Shown here one piece after another: positions 18,153 to 27,161 of a DNA stretch of 64,000 nucleotides. The stretch spans positions 235,853 to 299,852 of the forward strand of contig NZ_RHFH01000003.1 in assembly GCF_004745075.1 (NCBI RefSeq), read 5' to 3'. Position 1 is the stretch's first letter; each line of letters begins with the position of its first letter. The position numbers and the translations under genes were made by a program. Under the pieces are notes generated by a model. That model ran no database searches. It was not told where the DNA came from and saw only the letters and a program-made list of their open reading frames with translations. The stretch is from Brevibacterium sp. S111 (GTDB taxonomy: Bacteria > Actinomycetota > Actinomycetes > Actinomycetales > Brevibacteriaceae).

Positions 18153-19454
18153 ATGATCACGGAGGTGCCCTTCGATGAGCAGTATGAGGCCACCACGAGC
18201 GATGATCTGCGCATCCTCGTCGTCGGTGCCGGAATCGCGGGAATCACGGTCGCCCAGCTGCTGCGGAGGCAAGGCCGTCATCCCGTGCTCATCGAGCGGT
18301 CCCGAAACTCAGAGACGATGACCGATGACGACCATGCCGGGTACATGCTCGCTCTCATGCCGATGGTCGACCCGATCTTCGCCGAACTCGGTGTCCGTGA
18401 GCACTATCGCGAGGCCAGCGTGGCCATCGACCGGTACGCGTTCCACGCCCACACCGGCGAAACGCTGCGCGAAGATCGTCTGGGGAGCCTGCTGGCTCGC
18501 TATGGGGAATACCGAGGAATAGCCAGAGGGGAACTCATCACGGTCCTCTCGGCCGAGACCTGTCCCGTGGCCTTCGACTCATCGCTGGACTCCCTCGCCG
18601 CCCCCGGCTCCGACTGCGCCACCGACCTCGGCTCCGCGACCGGCCCGGAATCACGTCCGAACCGGGTGGAGGTGCGCACCGGAGTCCACGGAGGGGAAAA
18701 TCGTGTGCACAGCGCGGGATTCGACCTCGTCATCATCGCCGACGGTCTGAACTCCCACAGCAGACGTCTCGTTCCGGGAGGCTCATCCGAGAGCTCGGTC
18801 GACACGGCGTGGGGCGGATGGGTCGCCTGGGCTCCGGCAGATGCGGAAACCGATCGGGTCGACGAACTCTGGGGCGACGGATTCTTCTTCGGTGCCTACC
18901 CGGTCAAGGACAGAATCGGCATCTTCCTCGGCGCTCCCGATTCTCGAGAACCTCTCGGCGCCGAACGCTTCGTCTCCGAGGTGCGCAGGCGGCTGACCAC
19001 TGTCAGCCCCCGGATCGACGCGGCGCTGACCGCAGTCGCCGAGGCAGATGACCCGTACTTCTGGTCGCTCCGAGATTTCCGCAGTGCCCAGTGGACCACA
19101 GGAAGGACGGTCCTCCTCGGAGATGCGGCAGCGGGATTCCTCCCCACGGCCGGAATCGGCGCCGGGATGTCGATGGAGTCGGCGCAGATGCTCGCAGCAT
19201 CCCTCGAAGGCATCCTGCCATCGCAGCTGCCCGCCGCATTAGCCCGCTACGAGGCCGTCCAGCGGCCCCGAGTCGAACAGGCACAGTCCACCTCTCGACA
19301 ACTGGCCGGCCTCATGTTCCACCTGCCCAAGATCCTGACCGGTCCGCGAGAACTCCTCTTCCGACTGGTGAGCATCAAGGCCGCACTGGCACCGATCATC
19401 GACCTGCTCAAGCACCCGGCTGGAACGGACAAGGTGCGCAGCTCCGACAACTGA
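18153..19454 (+). CDS. FAD-dependent monooxygenase (aromatic hydroxylase family)
   Basis: This 433-residue protein has the FAD Rossmann motif VVGAGIAGITVAQLLRRQG near residue 25, the mid-domain DLVIIADGLNSHSRRL (DG motif), and the second FAD motif LLGDAAAGFLPTAGIGAGM, the layout of class A flavin monooxygenases. It is expected to hydroxylate or epoxidise a small, probably aromatic substrate with NAD(P)H and oxygen. The ATG at 18153 has GAGGAG at 18142-18147. Divergent placement from a TetR gene with two operators argues for substrate-inducible expression, for detoxification or catabolism. Confidence 0.85.
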   Translation: MITEVPFDEQYEATTSDDLRILVVGAGIAGITVAQLLRRQGRHPVLIERSRNSETMTDDDHAGYMLALMPMVDPIFAELGVREHYREASVAIDRYAFHAHTGETLREDRLGSLLARYGEYRGIARGELITVLSAETCPVAFDSSLDSLAAPGSDCATDLGSATGPESRPNRVEVRTGVHGGENRVHSAGFDLVIIADGLNSHSRRLVPGGSSESSVDTAWGGWVAWAPADAETDRVDELWGDGFFFGAYPVKDRIGIFLGAPDSREPLGAERFVSEVRRRLTTVSPRIDAALTAVAEADDPYFWSLRDFRSAQWTTGRTVLLGDAAAGFLPTAGIGAGMSMESAQMLAASLEGILPSQLPAALARYEAVQRPRVEQAQSTSRQLAGLMFHLPKILTGPRELLFRLVSIKAALAPIIDLLKHPAGTDKVRSSDN

Positions 19455-19515
19455 ATGTGGTAAAAATGGCCGGGGCCCGAACGGGACGCCGGTCGCACGA
19501 CAGTCAAGGGACACG

Positions 19516-21000
19516 ATGAAAACAGCAGCCGCCTCGGCGATGGAGAACCGCGAACTCAAACGGGGGCTGAAGTCGCGTCACCTGCAGATGATCGCCATCG
19601 GCGGAGCCATCGGCACCGGACTCTTCCTCGGATCCGGCGGCACCATCTCCCAAGCCGGACCCGGCGGTGCCCTGCTGGCGTATGCGGCCATCGGTGTCAT
19701 GGTCCTCTTCGTCATGCAGTCGCTGGGGGAGATGTCGACGCACCTTCCGGTGGCAGGTTCCTTCCATACCTACGGCGCGAAGTACGTCAGCCGCTCCTTC
19801 GGCTTCGCGATGGGCTGGAACTACTGGTTCAACTGGGCGATCACCCTCGCTGCCGAACTCGTGGCCGCCGGAGTCATCATGTCCTTCTGGTACCCCGGCG
19901 TGCCATCGTGGATCTGGGCGGCCAGCTTCCTCATCCTCCTCGGCGGTCTCAACTTCCTATCCGCGAGGGCCTTCGGCGAAGGCGAATTCTGGTTCGCCGC
20001 GATCAAGGTCACCGCAGTGCTCGCGTTCCTCGTCCTCGGCGTACTCATGATCATCGGCATCATCGGCGGTTCCTCGCCGGGGGTGGAGAATTGGACGACG
20101 GGGCAGGCCCCGTTCGTCGGCGGGTGGATGTCGGTCGTCAGCGTGTTCATGATCGCCGGCTTCTCATTCCAGGGCACAGAGCTCGTCGGCGTGACCGCCG
20201 GGGAATCCGAGAACCCGCGCCGAGACATGCCCCGGGCCATCCGGACCGTGTTCTGGCGCATCATGCTCTTCTACATCGGCGCGATCATCATCATCGGCTT
20301 CCTCCTGCCCTACACCGACCCTTCGCTCCTGGCCTCGGCGAACAACGAGGACATCACGGCCTCACCTTTCACGCTCGTCTTCGAGCGCGCCGGAATCGCT
20401 GTCGCCGCGGGTGTGATGAATGCCGTCATCCTCACCGCGATCCTGTCTGCCGGCAACTCCGGTCTCTACGCTTCGACCCGCATGCTCTACGCCATGGCGA
20501 AAGAGGGAACCGCGCCGAGGATGTTCGCCCGACTCAACGCGCGCGGAGTCCCCGTCATGGCACTGCTGGCCACCGCGGTCATCGGCCTGTTCGGATTCCT
20601 CACCGAGATCATGGGCGACGGCGGTGCCTATACGTGGCTGATGAATGTCTCCGGCCTGTCCGGGTTCATCGTCTGGGTCGGCATCGCCTGGTGTCACTTC
20701 CGCTTCCGCCGTGCCTATGTGCGCCAAGGCCACAGCATCGACGATCTGCCGTACCGGGCGCCGCTGTTCCCGATCGGCCCGGTCATCGCGCTCATCATGC
20801 TCATCGTCGTCATCATCGGCCAGAACGTGCAGGCCATCGTCAACGGGCAGCTGCTCCAGGTCGCCAGCGCCTATGCCGGGCTGCGGGCGTTCCTGCTCCT
20901 GTGGCTCATCCACCGCATCCTCACCGGCCGTGCCTCCGGCGTCGTCGCCCTCGACGAGATGGACGTCGCCGGGTTGAAGATCACGGATTCCGAAAAATGA
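19516..21000 (+). CDS. Amino acid permease (APC superfamily, AAT family)
   Basis: This 494-residue membrane protein has about twelve hydrophobic segments. The AAT signature is near the N terminus: RGLKSRHLQMIAIGGAIGTGLF (residues 16-37). The loop FQGTELVGVTAGESENPRRDMPRAIR corresponds to the conserved GxxE substrate region after TM6. It is a proton-coupled importer of amino acids, resembling LysP/AroP/GabP types; specificity is not readable. It stands alone 61 bases after the monooxygenase. A DtxR box lies just beyond its stop but serves the next gene. Confidence 0.88.
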   Translation: MKTAAASAMENRELKRGLKSRHLQMIAIGGAIGTGLFLGSGGTISQAGPGGALLAYAAIGVMVLFVMQSLGEMSTHLPVAGSFHTYGAKYVSRSFGFAMGWNYWFNWAITLAAELVAAGVIMSFWYPGVPSWIWAASFLILLGGLNFLSARAFGEGEFWFAAIKVTAVLAFLVLGVLMIIGIIGGSSPGVENWTTGQAPFVGGWMSVVSVFMIAGFSFQGTELVGVTAGESENPRRDMPRAIRTVFWRIMLFYIGAIIIIGFLLPYTDPSLLASANNEDITASPFTLVFERAGIAVAAGVMNAVILTAILSAGNSGLYASTRMLYAMAKEGTAPRMFARLNARGVPVMALLATAVIGLFGFLTEIMGDGGAYTWLMNVSGLSGFIVWVGIAWCHFRFRRAYVRQGHSIDDLPYRAPLFPIGPVIALIMLIVVIIGQNVQAIVNGQLLQVASAYAGLRAFLLLWLIHRILTGRASGVVALDEMDVAGLKITDSEK

Positions 21001-21001
21001 G

Positions 21002-21020
21002 TTAAGCTAGGCTCGCCTAA
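21002..21020. promoter_or_regulatory. DtxR/IdeR iron box upstream of the siderophore-binding lipoprotein
   Basis: TTAAGCTAGGCTCGCCTAA matches the 19-base DtxR/IdeR consensus TTAGGTTAGGCTAACCTAA at 15 positions, including the inner TAG-GCT and CCTAA arms. It lies 19 bases before the lipoprotein ATG, so the iron-loaded repressor would block the promoter. Confidence 0.85.
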
Positions 21021-21038
21021 CTACTTGAGAAGGAATCC

Positions 21039-21992
21039 ATGCGCCGTATTCTCGCCCCACTGTTCGCCTCTGTTCTCGTCCTTGCCGGCTGCGGCGGGGG
21101 AGGTGCTGCCGAGGAGGCCTCCGGGCCCAGCGTCGAGACGAAGTTCGGTTCCGTCGAAGTCCCCTCCGACCCGCAGCGCGTCGTCGCTCTGGGCTGGGGC
21201 GACGCCGAGACGGCCCTCGCCCTCGGGGTGCAGCCCGTCGGTGCCTCCGACTGGGTCGAATTCGGCGGTCAGGGCGTCGGCCCCTGGGCAGAGGATCTCT
21301 ACGATGAGGCTCCCGAGATCATCGCCACGATGGAACCCGACTACGAGGCGATCGCCGCCCTCGAGCCCGACCTCATCCTCGACACGAAGAGCTCCGGCGG
21401 GCAGAAGCGCTACGACCGTCTCTCCGAGATCGCCCCGACCGTCGGTGCGCCGGAAGGCGGAGACAACTACCTGACGACGATGGACCAGCAGGTTGATCTC
21501 GTCGCCGAGGCCCTCGGCAAGGAAGACGACGGCAAGAAGCTCCTCGAGGACCTCGATGAGAAGTTCGCATCCGTGCGCAAGGATCACCCGGAGTTCGCCG
21601 GCAAGTCCGTGACTGTGGGGTCGAAGACCTCGGAAGGCTGGGGCGCCTACGTCGAGGGTTCGGAACGTGTGGAGTTCATGAAGAACCTCGGCTTCGAGCC
21701 GTCGGAGAAGATCGCGGCGCTCAAACCCGAAGGCTTCAGCGTGAGCATCTCCGAGGAGAAGCTCGACCAGCTCGACGCCGACCTGCTCGTCGTCTTCCCC
21801 ATCTATATCAAGGACGCCGAGGTCACGGACGATCCCGCGTTCAAACGCGTGCCTGCGGTCGAAGACGGCCACGATCTGGTGCTCACCGAAGACCTCGACG
21901 ATGTGCGTCAGGCCTTCTCACTGAATTCCGTGCTCTCGGCTTCCTTCGCCGCGGATGAGATGCCCGATCTCATCGCGGACACGCTGAACTGA
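21039..21992 (+). CDS. Iron-siderophore ABC transporter substrate-binding lipoprotein
   Basis: This 317-residue protein has a signal peptide ending in the lipobox VLAGCG (Cys at about residue 18), so it is anchored outside the membrane. The class III binding-protein fold is shown by VPSDPQRVVALGWGDAETALALG, EPDYEAIAALEPDLILDTK and RYDRLSEIAPTV. It captures ferric-siderophore for FecCD-type permeases. The matching permease-ATPase set begins 3 kb downstream at 24994, after four unrelated genes, each block with its own DtxR box. AGAAGGA gives the ribosome-binding site. Confidence 0.9.
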   Translation: MRRILAPLFASVLVLAGCGGGGAAEEASGPSVETKFGSVEVPSDPQRVVALGWGDAETALALGVQPVGASDWVEFGGQGVGPWAEDLYDEAPEIIATMEPDYEAIAALEPDLILDTKSSGGQKRYDRLSEIAPTVGAPEGGDNYLTTMDQQVDLVAEALGKEDDGKKLLEDLDEKFASVRKDHPEFAGKSVTVGSKTSEGWGAYVEGSERVEFMKNLGFEPSEKIAALKPEGFSVSISEEKLDQLDADLLVVFPIYIKDAEVTDDPAFKRVPAVEDGHDLVLTEDLDDVRQAFSLNSVLSASFAADEMPDLIADTLN

Positions 21993-22038
21993 GGCGAACG
22001 GGCCGCCGGCTGAGCCGACAGCCGGCCGAGGCGAAGAA

Positions 22039-22072
22039 ACCGGCCCCGAGGACTCTGTGCCTCGGGGCCGGT
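22039..22072. terminator. Strong hairpin between the convergent lipoprotein and Nudix genes
   Basis: The arms ACCGGCCCCGAGG (22039-22051) and CCTCGGGGCCGGT (22060-22072) pair perfectly over 13 bases around an 8-base loop. There is only a weak T-rich stretch after it. The location between two converging stop codons supports bidirectional termination. Confidence 0.75.
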
Positions 22073-22079
22073 CGCGTTC

Positions 22080-22544
22080 TCAGTCTCGCCGGTCGCCGCG
22101 CAGCGCCTCCAGACCGACGTTGATGATGCGGGCATGGCGGATGTCGGTGAGAGACTCGATCGCCAGCCATTCTGCCCGATCCGTAGTCCCGTCGACCTCG
22201 AGCGTGCCCAGAGTCCCTCCGGTGATCCGCGCCTCGAAGACGACACGCACCCCTTTGAACGGCCGAGCCGTCGAAGCTCCGAATGCGGGATTGCGGCGCG
22301 ATTCCGTGAACGAATGCGTGGTCAGAGGACGGACGAGCTCCGCATCGTAGCCGGTCTCCTCTTTGATCTCCCGGATCGTGCCCTCTTCGATGCTCTCGGA
22401 GAACTCGATCCCGCCGCCGGGCAGCGTCCAGATCGCGTGGGAGTGATCCCGCCCTCCGTTGAACCAGCTGAGGAGGATTTCGTCGTCATCGTTGACGATG
22501 ATCGCATAACCGGCAAGGCGAGTGTCATATTCGGAGAAGTGCAT
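22080..22544 (-). CDS. Nudix hydrolase
   Basis: The 154-residue product has a complete Nudix box: GGGIEFSESIEEGTIREIKE continuing into ETGYD (GX5EX7REUXEEXGU). The N-terminal strand is LAGYAIIVNDDDEILLSWFNG. Nudix enzymes cleave nucleoside-diphosphate linkages; the substrate here is unknown. TAGGGT lies six bases before the ATG on the minus strand, consistent with a leaderless transcript. It is divergent from the hydrolase at 22639, and the two starts are about 94 bases apart. Confidence 0.9.
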   Translation of the reverse strand: MHFSEYDTRLAGYAIIVNDDDEILLSWFNGGRDHSHAIWTLPGGGIEFSESIEEGTIREIKEETGYDAELVRPLTTHSFTESRRNPAFGASTARPFKGVRVVFEARITGGTLGTLEVDGTTDRAEWLAIESLTDIRHARIINVGLEALRGDRRD

Positions 22545-22638
22545 GCCCTCACCCTACCCGCGCCCCGTTCCGAGGCCGATGGGACCGAATCCGATGAGGC
22601 GAGCTCGACCGCATCCCCTCACCGGATAGTCTGGAGGG

Positions 22639-23427
22639 GTGACTTCCATCAGCAGCAGACTCATCGGTGACTCGGGCCCGCGCATCGTCTTCCTCCACGG
22701 GCTCTTCGGTCGCGGCAAGAACTTCACCCAGATCGCCAAGGCACTCGAACCCGAGTATTCGAGCCTGCTCGTCGACCTGCCCAACCACGGCGACTCCGAC
22801 TGGACCGAGACCTTCGACTACATCGATATCGCCGATGCTGTGGCCGGCCATATCGTCGAGGCGATCGACGACGATCGCAGGCCCGTGCATCTGGTCGGAC
22901 ACTCCCTGGGCGGGAAGGTCGCCATGGTGCTCGCACTGCGCCACCCGCAGCTGATCAACAGACTCGTCATCGTCGACATCGGACCCAACGCAGGCGGATC
23001 GACCGGCGTCTTCGACCACCTGCTCTCCAGCCTCGCCGCCCTCGATCTGGATCAGGTCGGATCGCGCAAGGACGCCGACGCCGCACTGCGAGAGCCGATC
23101 CCCGAGGCGGCGATCCGGGGATTCCTGCTGCAGAACCTGCGCCCCACCTCGGCGGGCCTCGCCTGGCAGCCCAACCTCGCACTGCTGCATGCCAGCCTTG
23201 ATGTCATCGGCGACTTCCCCGACCTCGGTGACGCAGAATTCGACCACCCGGTCCTGTGGGTGGCCGGTGAGAGATCCGACTATGTCAGCCGCGAGGATCT
23301 GCCCCAGATGCGGGCGCTGTTCCCCCGCACCACGCTGCTCACCGTCAAAGGGGCCGGGCACTGGGTGCACTCAGAGAAGCCGCAGGCCTTCGTCTCGGCG
23401 CTCGTGACATTTCTCGGCCGACCCTGA
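22639..23427 (+). CDS. Alpha/beta hydrolase (YbfF-type esterase)
   Basis: This is a 262-residue cytosolic hydrolase. The oxyanion region is IVFLHGLFGRGKNF, the nucleophile elbow GHSLGGKVAM (Ser near residue 90), DLPNHGDSD is the YbfF-like early loop, and the catalytic His is in GAGHWVH. The acyl substrate is unknown. GGAGG sits only one base before the GTG, too close for initiation, while TAGTCT (22627-22632) is exactly six bases before it. The GTG is therefore best explained as a leaderless start. Confidence 0.85.
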   Translation: MTSISSRLIGDSGPRIVFLHGLFGRGKNFTQIAKALEPEYSSLLVDLPNHGDSDWTETFDYIDIADAVAGHIVEAIDDDRRPVHLVGHSLGGKVAMVLALRHPQLINRLVIVDIGPNAGGSTGVFDHLLSSLAALDLDQVGSRKDADAALREPIPEAAIRGFLLQNLRPTSAGLAWQPNLALLHASLDVIGDFPDLGDAEFDHPVLWVAGERSDYVSREDLPQMRALFPRTTLLTVKGAGHWVHSEKPQAFVSALVTFLGRP

Positions 23428-23501
23428 AAAGGGAATATGCTGGCTGAGCACGACGTTGCCCCAACGAGCACGTCACCGTGACTACATTTCAGGAGGAATG
23501 C

Positions 23502-24410
23502 GTGAGCACTTCGATCCCGGCCGATCCCACACCGAAGTTCGCCGAATACGCGGACGGAACCCGACTGGTCAGCACCGATTGGGTCGCTGAACATGCTGGC
23601 GATCCCGGACTCGTCATCGTCGAAAGCGACGAGGACGTACTGCTCTACGAGACCGGCCACATCCCAGGAGCGGTCAAGGTCGATTGGCACACCGAGCTCA
23701 ACGATTCCGTGACCCGCGACTATGTCGATGGGGAAGGCTTCGCCGCGCTCATGTCGCGTAAGGGCATCTCCCGCGATGACACGATCATCGTCTATGGCGA
23801 CAAATCCAACTGGTGGGCCGCCTACGCGCTGTGGGTCTTCACTCTCTTCGGTCACGAAGACGTCCGCCTCATGGACGGCGGTCGCGCCAAATGGCAGGCC
23901 GAAGGCCGTGAGATGACGACGGAGAAGCCGCAGCCCGAACCCACCGAGTACCCGGTCGTCGAGCGCGACGATTCGGCCATTCGCGCCTTCCTGCCCGAGG
24001 TCCGAGACAGCCTCGGTGACCTGCCGCTCATCGATGTGCGCAGCTCTGAAGAATTCTCCGGAGAACGCACCCACATGCCTGCCTACCCGGAGGAGGGAGC
24101 ACTGCGCGGCGGTCACATCCCCGGCGCGAAGTCGATGCCCTGGGGCAAGGCAGCCAACGAGGACGGCACGTTCAAGTCGGCGGCCGAGCTGCGCGAGCTC
24201 TACACGGAGCAGGCCGGACTGGGCGAAAGCGAAGAGGTCATCGCCTATTGCCGCATCGGCGAACGCTCCAGTCACACCTGGTTCGTCCTCACACACCTGC
24301 TCGGCTACGACAAGGTCCGCAACTACGACGGCTCCTGGACCGAATGGGGCAATGTCGTGGGCGTGCCGATCGTCACCGGCTCCGAGCCCGGGGAGGTCTC
24401 CGGACGCTGA
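23502..24410 (+). CDS. Thiosulfate/3-mercaptopyruvate sulfurtransferase (two rhodanese domains)
   Basis: This is a 302-residue protein. The N-terminal rhodanese domain (about 25-145) is inactive, with no Cys in its loop ([10 protein letters not shown]). The C-terminal domain has the catalytic loop [12 protein letters not shown] with Cys near residue 248. Motifs [11 protein letters not shown] and [11 protein letters not shown] repeat in the two halves. AGGAGG at 23491-23496 selects the GTG at 23502 over the ATG at 23478. It overlaps the sufE start by one base. The pairing with SufE suggests a joint role in sulfur supply, perhaps for Fe-S clusters; that is inference. Confidence 0.9.
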   Translation: MSTSIPADPTPKFAEYADGTRLVSTDWVAEHAGDPGLVIVESDEDVLLYETGHIPGAVKVDWHTELNDSVTRDYVDGEGFAALMSRKGISRDDTIIVYGDKSNWWAAYALWVFTLFGHEDVRLMDGGRAKWQAEGREMTTEKPQPEPTEYPVVERDDSAIRAFLPEVRDSLGDLPLIDVRSSEEFSGERTHMPAYPEEGALRGGHIPGAKSMPWGKAANEDGTFKSAAELRELYTEQAGLGESEEVIAYCRIGERSSHTWFVLTHLLGYDKVRNYDGSWTEWGNVVGVPIVTGSEPGEVSGR

Positions 24411-24895
24411 TGGCCGAGACCACCACCCCCGAGACCGCCGACCTGCCCGAGGGCCTGGCCGAGATCGTCACCGATTTCGCTGAGACACCGGCCGACGATC
24501 GTCTGCAGGTGCTGCTCGAGTTCGCCACGGATCTGCCGGACCTGCCGGAGAAGTACACGGATCATCCCGAACTGCTTGAGCCCGTGCCCGAGTGCCAGTC
24601 TCCGATCTTCCTCGTCACCGAGGTCGAATCCCCCGAGGCGGGGGAGCAGGCCGAAGTGCGGCTGCACTTCTCCGCCCCGCCGGAATCGCCGACGACTCGC
24701 GGATTCGCCGGGATCCTCCACGAGGGGCTCGACGGGTCCACCGCCGAGGTGATCCTCTCAGTTCCTTCGGATCTGCCGCTGCGACTGTCGCTGTCCGATA
24801 TCGTCAGCCCGCTGCGGCTGCGCGGCATGAGCGGAATGCTCTCCCGGATCCAGCGCCAGGTGTCTGAGAGGATCGGCAAGATCACAGTTCGGTGA
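24410..24895 (+). CDS. sufE: SufE family sulfur acceptor
   Basis: This 161-residue protein has the SufE core LPEGLAEIVTDFAETPADDR, a QVLLEFATDLPDLP helix, and the active-site segment VPECQSPIFLV, whose Cys accepts persulfide from a cysteine desulfurase. The late LRLRGMSGMLSRIQRQV helix is typical of the actinobacterial form. Its ATG shares its A with the sulfurtransferase stop (TGATG), so the two are translationally coupled. No desulfurase gene is visible in the window. Confidence 0.92.
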   Translation: MAETTTPETADLPEGLAEIVTDFAETPADDRLQVLLEFATDLPDLPEKYTDHPELLEPVPECQSPIFLVTEVESPEAGEQAEVRLHFSAPPESPTTRGFAGILHEGLDGSTAEVILSVPSDLPLRLSLSDIVSPLRLRGMSGMLSRIQRQVSERIGKITVR

Positions 24896-24935
24896 GACCG
24901 ATTTCGCTTGGCTGAGGTGGATCAGTGGGTTACAG

Positions 24936-24954
24936 TGTGGTTAGCCTGCCCTTA
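24936..24954. promoter_or_regulatory. DtxR/IdeR-like iron box upstream of the siderophore permease operon
   Basis: TGTGGTTAGCCTGCCCTTA matches the 19-base DtxR/IdeR consensus at 13 positions, with the GGTTAG and CCT cores retained. It is weaker than the site at 21002. It lies 39 bases before the first permease ATG. The context makes iron control likely. Confidence 0.65.
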
Positions 24955-24993
24955 GTCCACTGATGATCAGCTTAACTGCGAAGGACCACCCCG

Positions 24994-26061
24994 ATGACCG
25001 GTTCTGCCACCACCGCTGCGGCGGAACCGCACTCCGACACAGGCCGTTCGACCGTTCGGAGTCTGTGGGTCAAGCGGGTTGTGGGGCTGGTGGCGGCCGT
25101 CATCGCGCTCATCGCCGTGGTGATGGCCTCCCTGGCCGTCGGAGCTCGCGACATGCCGGTCTCCGAGGTGCTCGCAGCCTTCTTCAACCCCACGGGCAGC
25201 GATGATCAGCTCGTCGTCCTCGAACTCCGTCTGCCGCGGACTGTGCTCGGCATCCTCGTCGGCATGGGGCTCGGATTGGCGGGCGGACTCATTCAGGCCC
25301 TGACCCGCAACCCGCTGGCCGACCCGGGCATCCTCGGAGTCAATGCCGGAGCCTCGTTCGCGATCACCATCGGAGTCGCCTTCTTCGGCGCCGAAACGAT
25401 CACCGGATACATCTGGTTCGCCTTCGCCGGTGCGCTCATCACCACCGTCGGCGTCTACATCATCGGCTCCGCGGGGCGCAGCCGCACCGTCGACCCGATT
25501 CGACTCACCCTGGCCGGAGTCGCCGTAGCCGCCGTGCTGACCGGACTGACCAAAGGCATCCTGCTCACCAACGAACGCGCCTTCGACTCATTCCGCTCCT
25601 GGGATGTCGGAGCCGTCGCCGGACGTGATTTCGACACCGTCACCGCGATCCTGCCGTTCATGATCATCGGCACCGTGCTCGCTGTGGGCTTGTCTCATTC
25701 GCTCAACGCGGTAGCCCTCGGCGATGACCTCGCCGCCAGCCTCGGCACCTCGGTCAATCGGACGAGAATCCTCTCGATCCTCGCCGTCACCCTGCTCGCC
25801 GGCGCGGCCACTGCGGCCGCCGGGCCGATCGGATTCATCGGACTGATGATCCCGCACATCGCCCGGTGGATCGTCGGGCCCGACCAACGGTGGATCCTCG
25901 GCTACTCCCTGGTGCTCTCACCGATTCTGCTGCTGGCCTCCGACGTCATCGGCCGAGTCGTGATGAAGCCCGGAGAACTCCAGGTTGGGGTCGTCACCGC
26001 GTTCGTCGGCGCACCCGTACTCATCGCACTCGTACGTCGGAAGAAGGCGAGCGGCCTGTGA
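24994..26061 (+). CDS. FecCD-family iron-siderophore permease 1
   Basis: This is a 355-residue protein with an about 30-residue hydrophilic N terminus and roughly nine to ten membrane segments. FecCD motifs include RLPRTVLGILVGMGLGLAGG, IQALTRNPLADPGILGVNAG, and the ATPase-coupling region AAAGPIGFIGLMIPHIAR. It forms the heterodimeric channel with the next gene. GAAGGA precedes the ATG. Its stop overlaps the next start (GTGA at 26058), and a DtxR box lies upstream. Confidence 0.92.
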   Translation: MTGSATTAAAEPHSDTGRSTVRSLWVKRVVGLVAAVIALIAVVMASLAVGARDMPVSEVLAAFFNPTGSDDQLVVLELRLPRTVLGILVGMGLGLAGGLIQALTRNPLADPGILGVNAGASFAITIGVAFFGAETITGYIWFAFAGALITTVGVYIIGSAGRSRTVDPIRLTLAGVAVAAVLTGLTKGILLTNERAFDSFRSWDVGAVAGRDFDTVTAILPFMIIGTVLAVGLSHSLNAVALGDDLAASLGTSVNRTRILSILAVTLLAGAATAAAGPIGFIGLMIPHIARWIVGPDQRWILGYSLVLSPILLLASDVIGRVVMKPGELQVGVVTAFVGAPVLIALVRRKKASGL

Positions 26062-27161
26062 AGTCCACCGACTCAGCGGTGCACGACCGCACACTCGCAC
26101 CACGCCCGAGCACTCTGCCCGGAGAGAAGATCGACTTCGGCCGCCCGATGCTGCGGATCTTCGGATTCCGCATCGACATGCGGGTTGTCATCACTGCAGG
26201 CATCCTCACTCTGCTCGCACTGGCCTGCGGTTTCGCCGGTCTCATGCTCGGCAAGTTCTCCCTCACCCCGGCCGAGGTGTTCCAAGGTCTGTTCGGCGTG
26301 GCGGAGAAGCGCATCGTCAACACCGTGGTCGGGGAGTGGCGGGCCCCGCGGATCATCGCCGGCATCGTCCTCGGTGCCGGGCTCGGCGTCTCCGGTGCGG
26401 TCTTCCAGTCGCTGACGCGCAATCCGCTGGGTTCCCCGGACATCATCGGCTTCTCCACTGGTGCCTACACCGGCGGTATCGTCACCATCATCGTCTTCGG
26501 CTCGAGCTTCGTGTCCACGGCCGCCGGGGCGATCCTCGGCGGGCTCCTCACCGCTGCGATCGTCTACCTGCTCACGTGGAAGGGCGGTGTGCAGGGGTTC
26601 CGTCTCATCATCGTCGGCATCGCTCTGACCGCGATGCTCAACGCCTTCAACACCTGGCTGATCCTCCGCGCCGACCTCGACCTCGCAATGGCCGCCGCCA
26701 CGTGGGGCGCGGGTACGCTCAACGGCATGGGCTGGCCGACGATCGTCCCGGCCGCCGTTGCCACGATCGTCCTCGGCCTAGCCTGTGCTCTCTTCGCCCG
26801 AGACCTGGGCACGCTGGAACTCGGCGACGACACTGCGAAGGCGCTGGGCGTGCGCAACGAACCGGTGCGTGCCGTCCTCATCGTCATCGCGGTCGCACTC
26901 GTCGCTGTGGTCACCGCTGCGGCCGGCCCGATCGCCTTCGTCGCATTGGCCGCCCCGCAGATCGGACGACGGATCGCCCGGGCGCAGGGCACCAGCCTGC
27001 TCACTTCTGCGGCCGTCGGTGCTCTGCTGCTCGTGGGCGCTGACCTCATCGCCCAGCACGCATTCGGTGACATCCAGCTGCCTGTCGGTGTGATCACCGT
27101 GAGCATCGGCGGCATCTATCTCATCTGGCTCCTCATCCAAGAAGCTCGGAAGGCATCATGA
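26058..27161 (+). CDS. FecCD-family iron-siderophore permease 2
   Basis: This 367-residue membrane protein has the same family blocks as its partner: RAPRIIAGIVLGAGLGVSG, FQSLTRNPLGSPDIIGFSTG, and AAAGPIAFVALAAPQIGRR. It begins at a GTG overlapping the previous stop and ends in an ATGA overlap with the ATPase gene, so all three are coupled. The N-terminal 45 residues are hydrophilic before the first helix. Confidence 0.92.
   Translation: MKSTDSAVHDRTLAPRPSTLPGEKIDFGRPMLRIFGFRIDMRVVITAGILTLLALACGFAGLMLGKFSLTPAEVFQGLFGVAEKRIVNTVVGEWRAPRIIAGIVLGAGLGVSGAVFQSLTRNPLGSPDIIGFSTGAYTGGIVTIIVFGSSFVSTAAGAILGGLLTAAIVYLLTWKGGVQGFRLIIVGIALTAMLNAFNTWLILRADLDLAMAAATWGAGTLNGMGWPTIVPAAVATIVLGLACALFARDLGTLELGDDTAKALGVRNEPVRAVLIVIAVALVAVVTAAAGPIAFVALAAPQIGRRIARAQGTSLLTSAAVGALLLVGADLIAQHAFGDIQLPVGVITVSIGGIYLIWLLIQEARKAS

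Noticed and set aside
22633..22639. GGAGG as Shine-Dalgarno for the hydrolase GTG at 22639
   Set aside because: Only one base separates it from the start codon; the TAGTCT spacing fits a leaderless start better.
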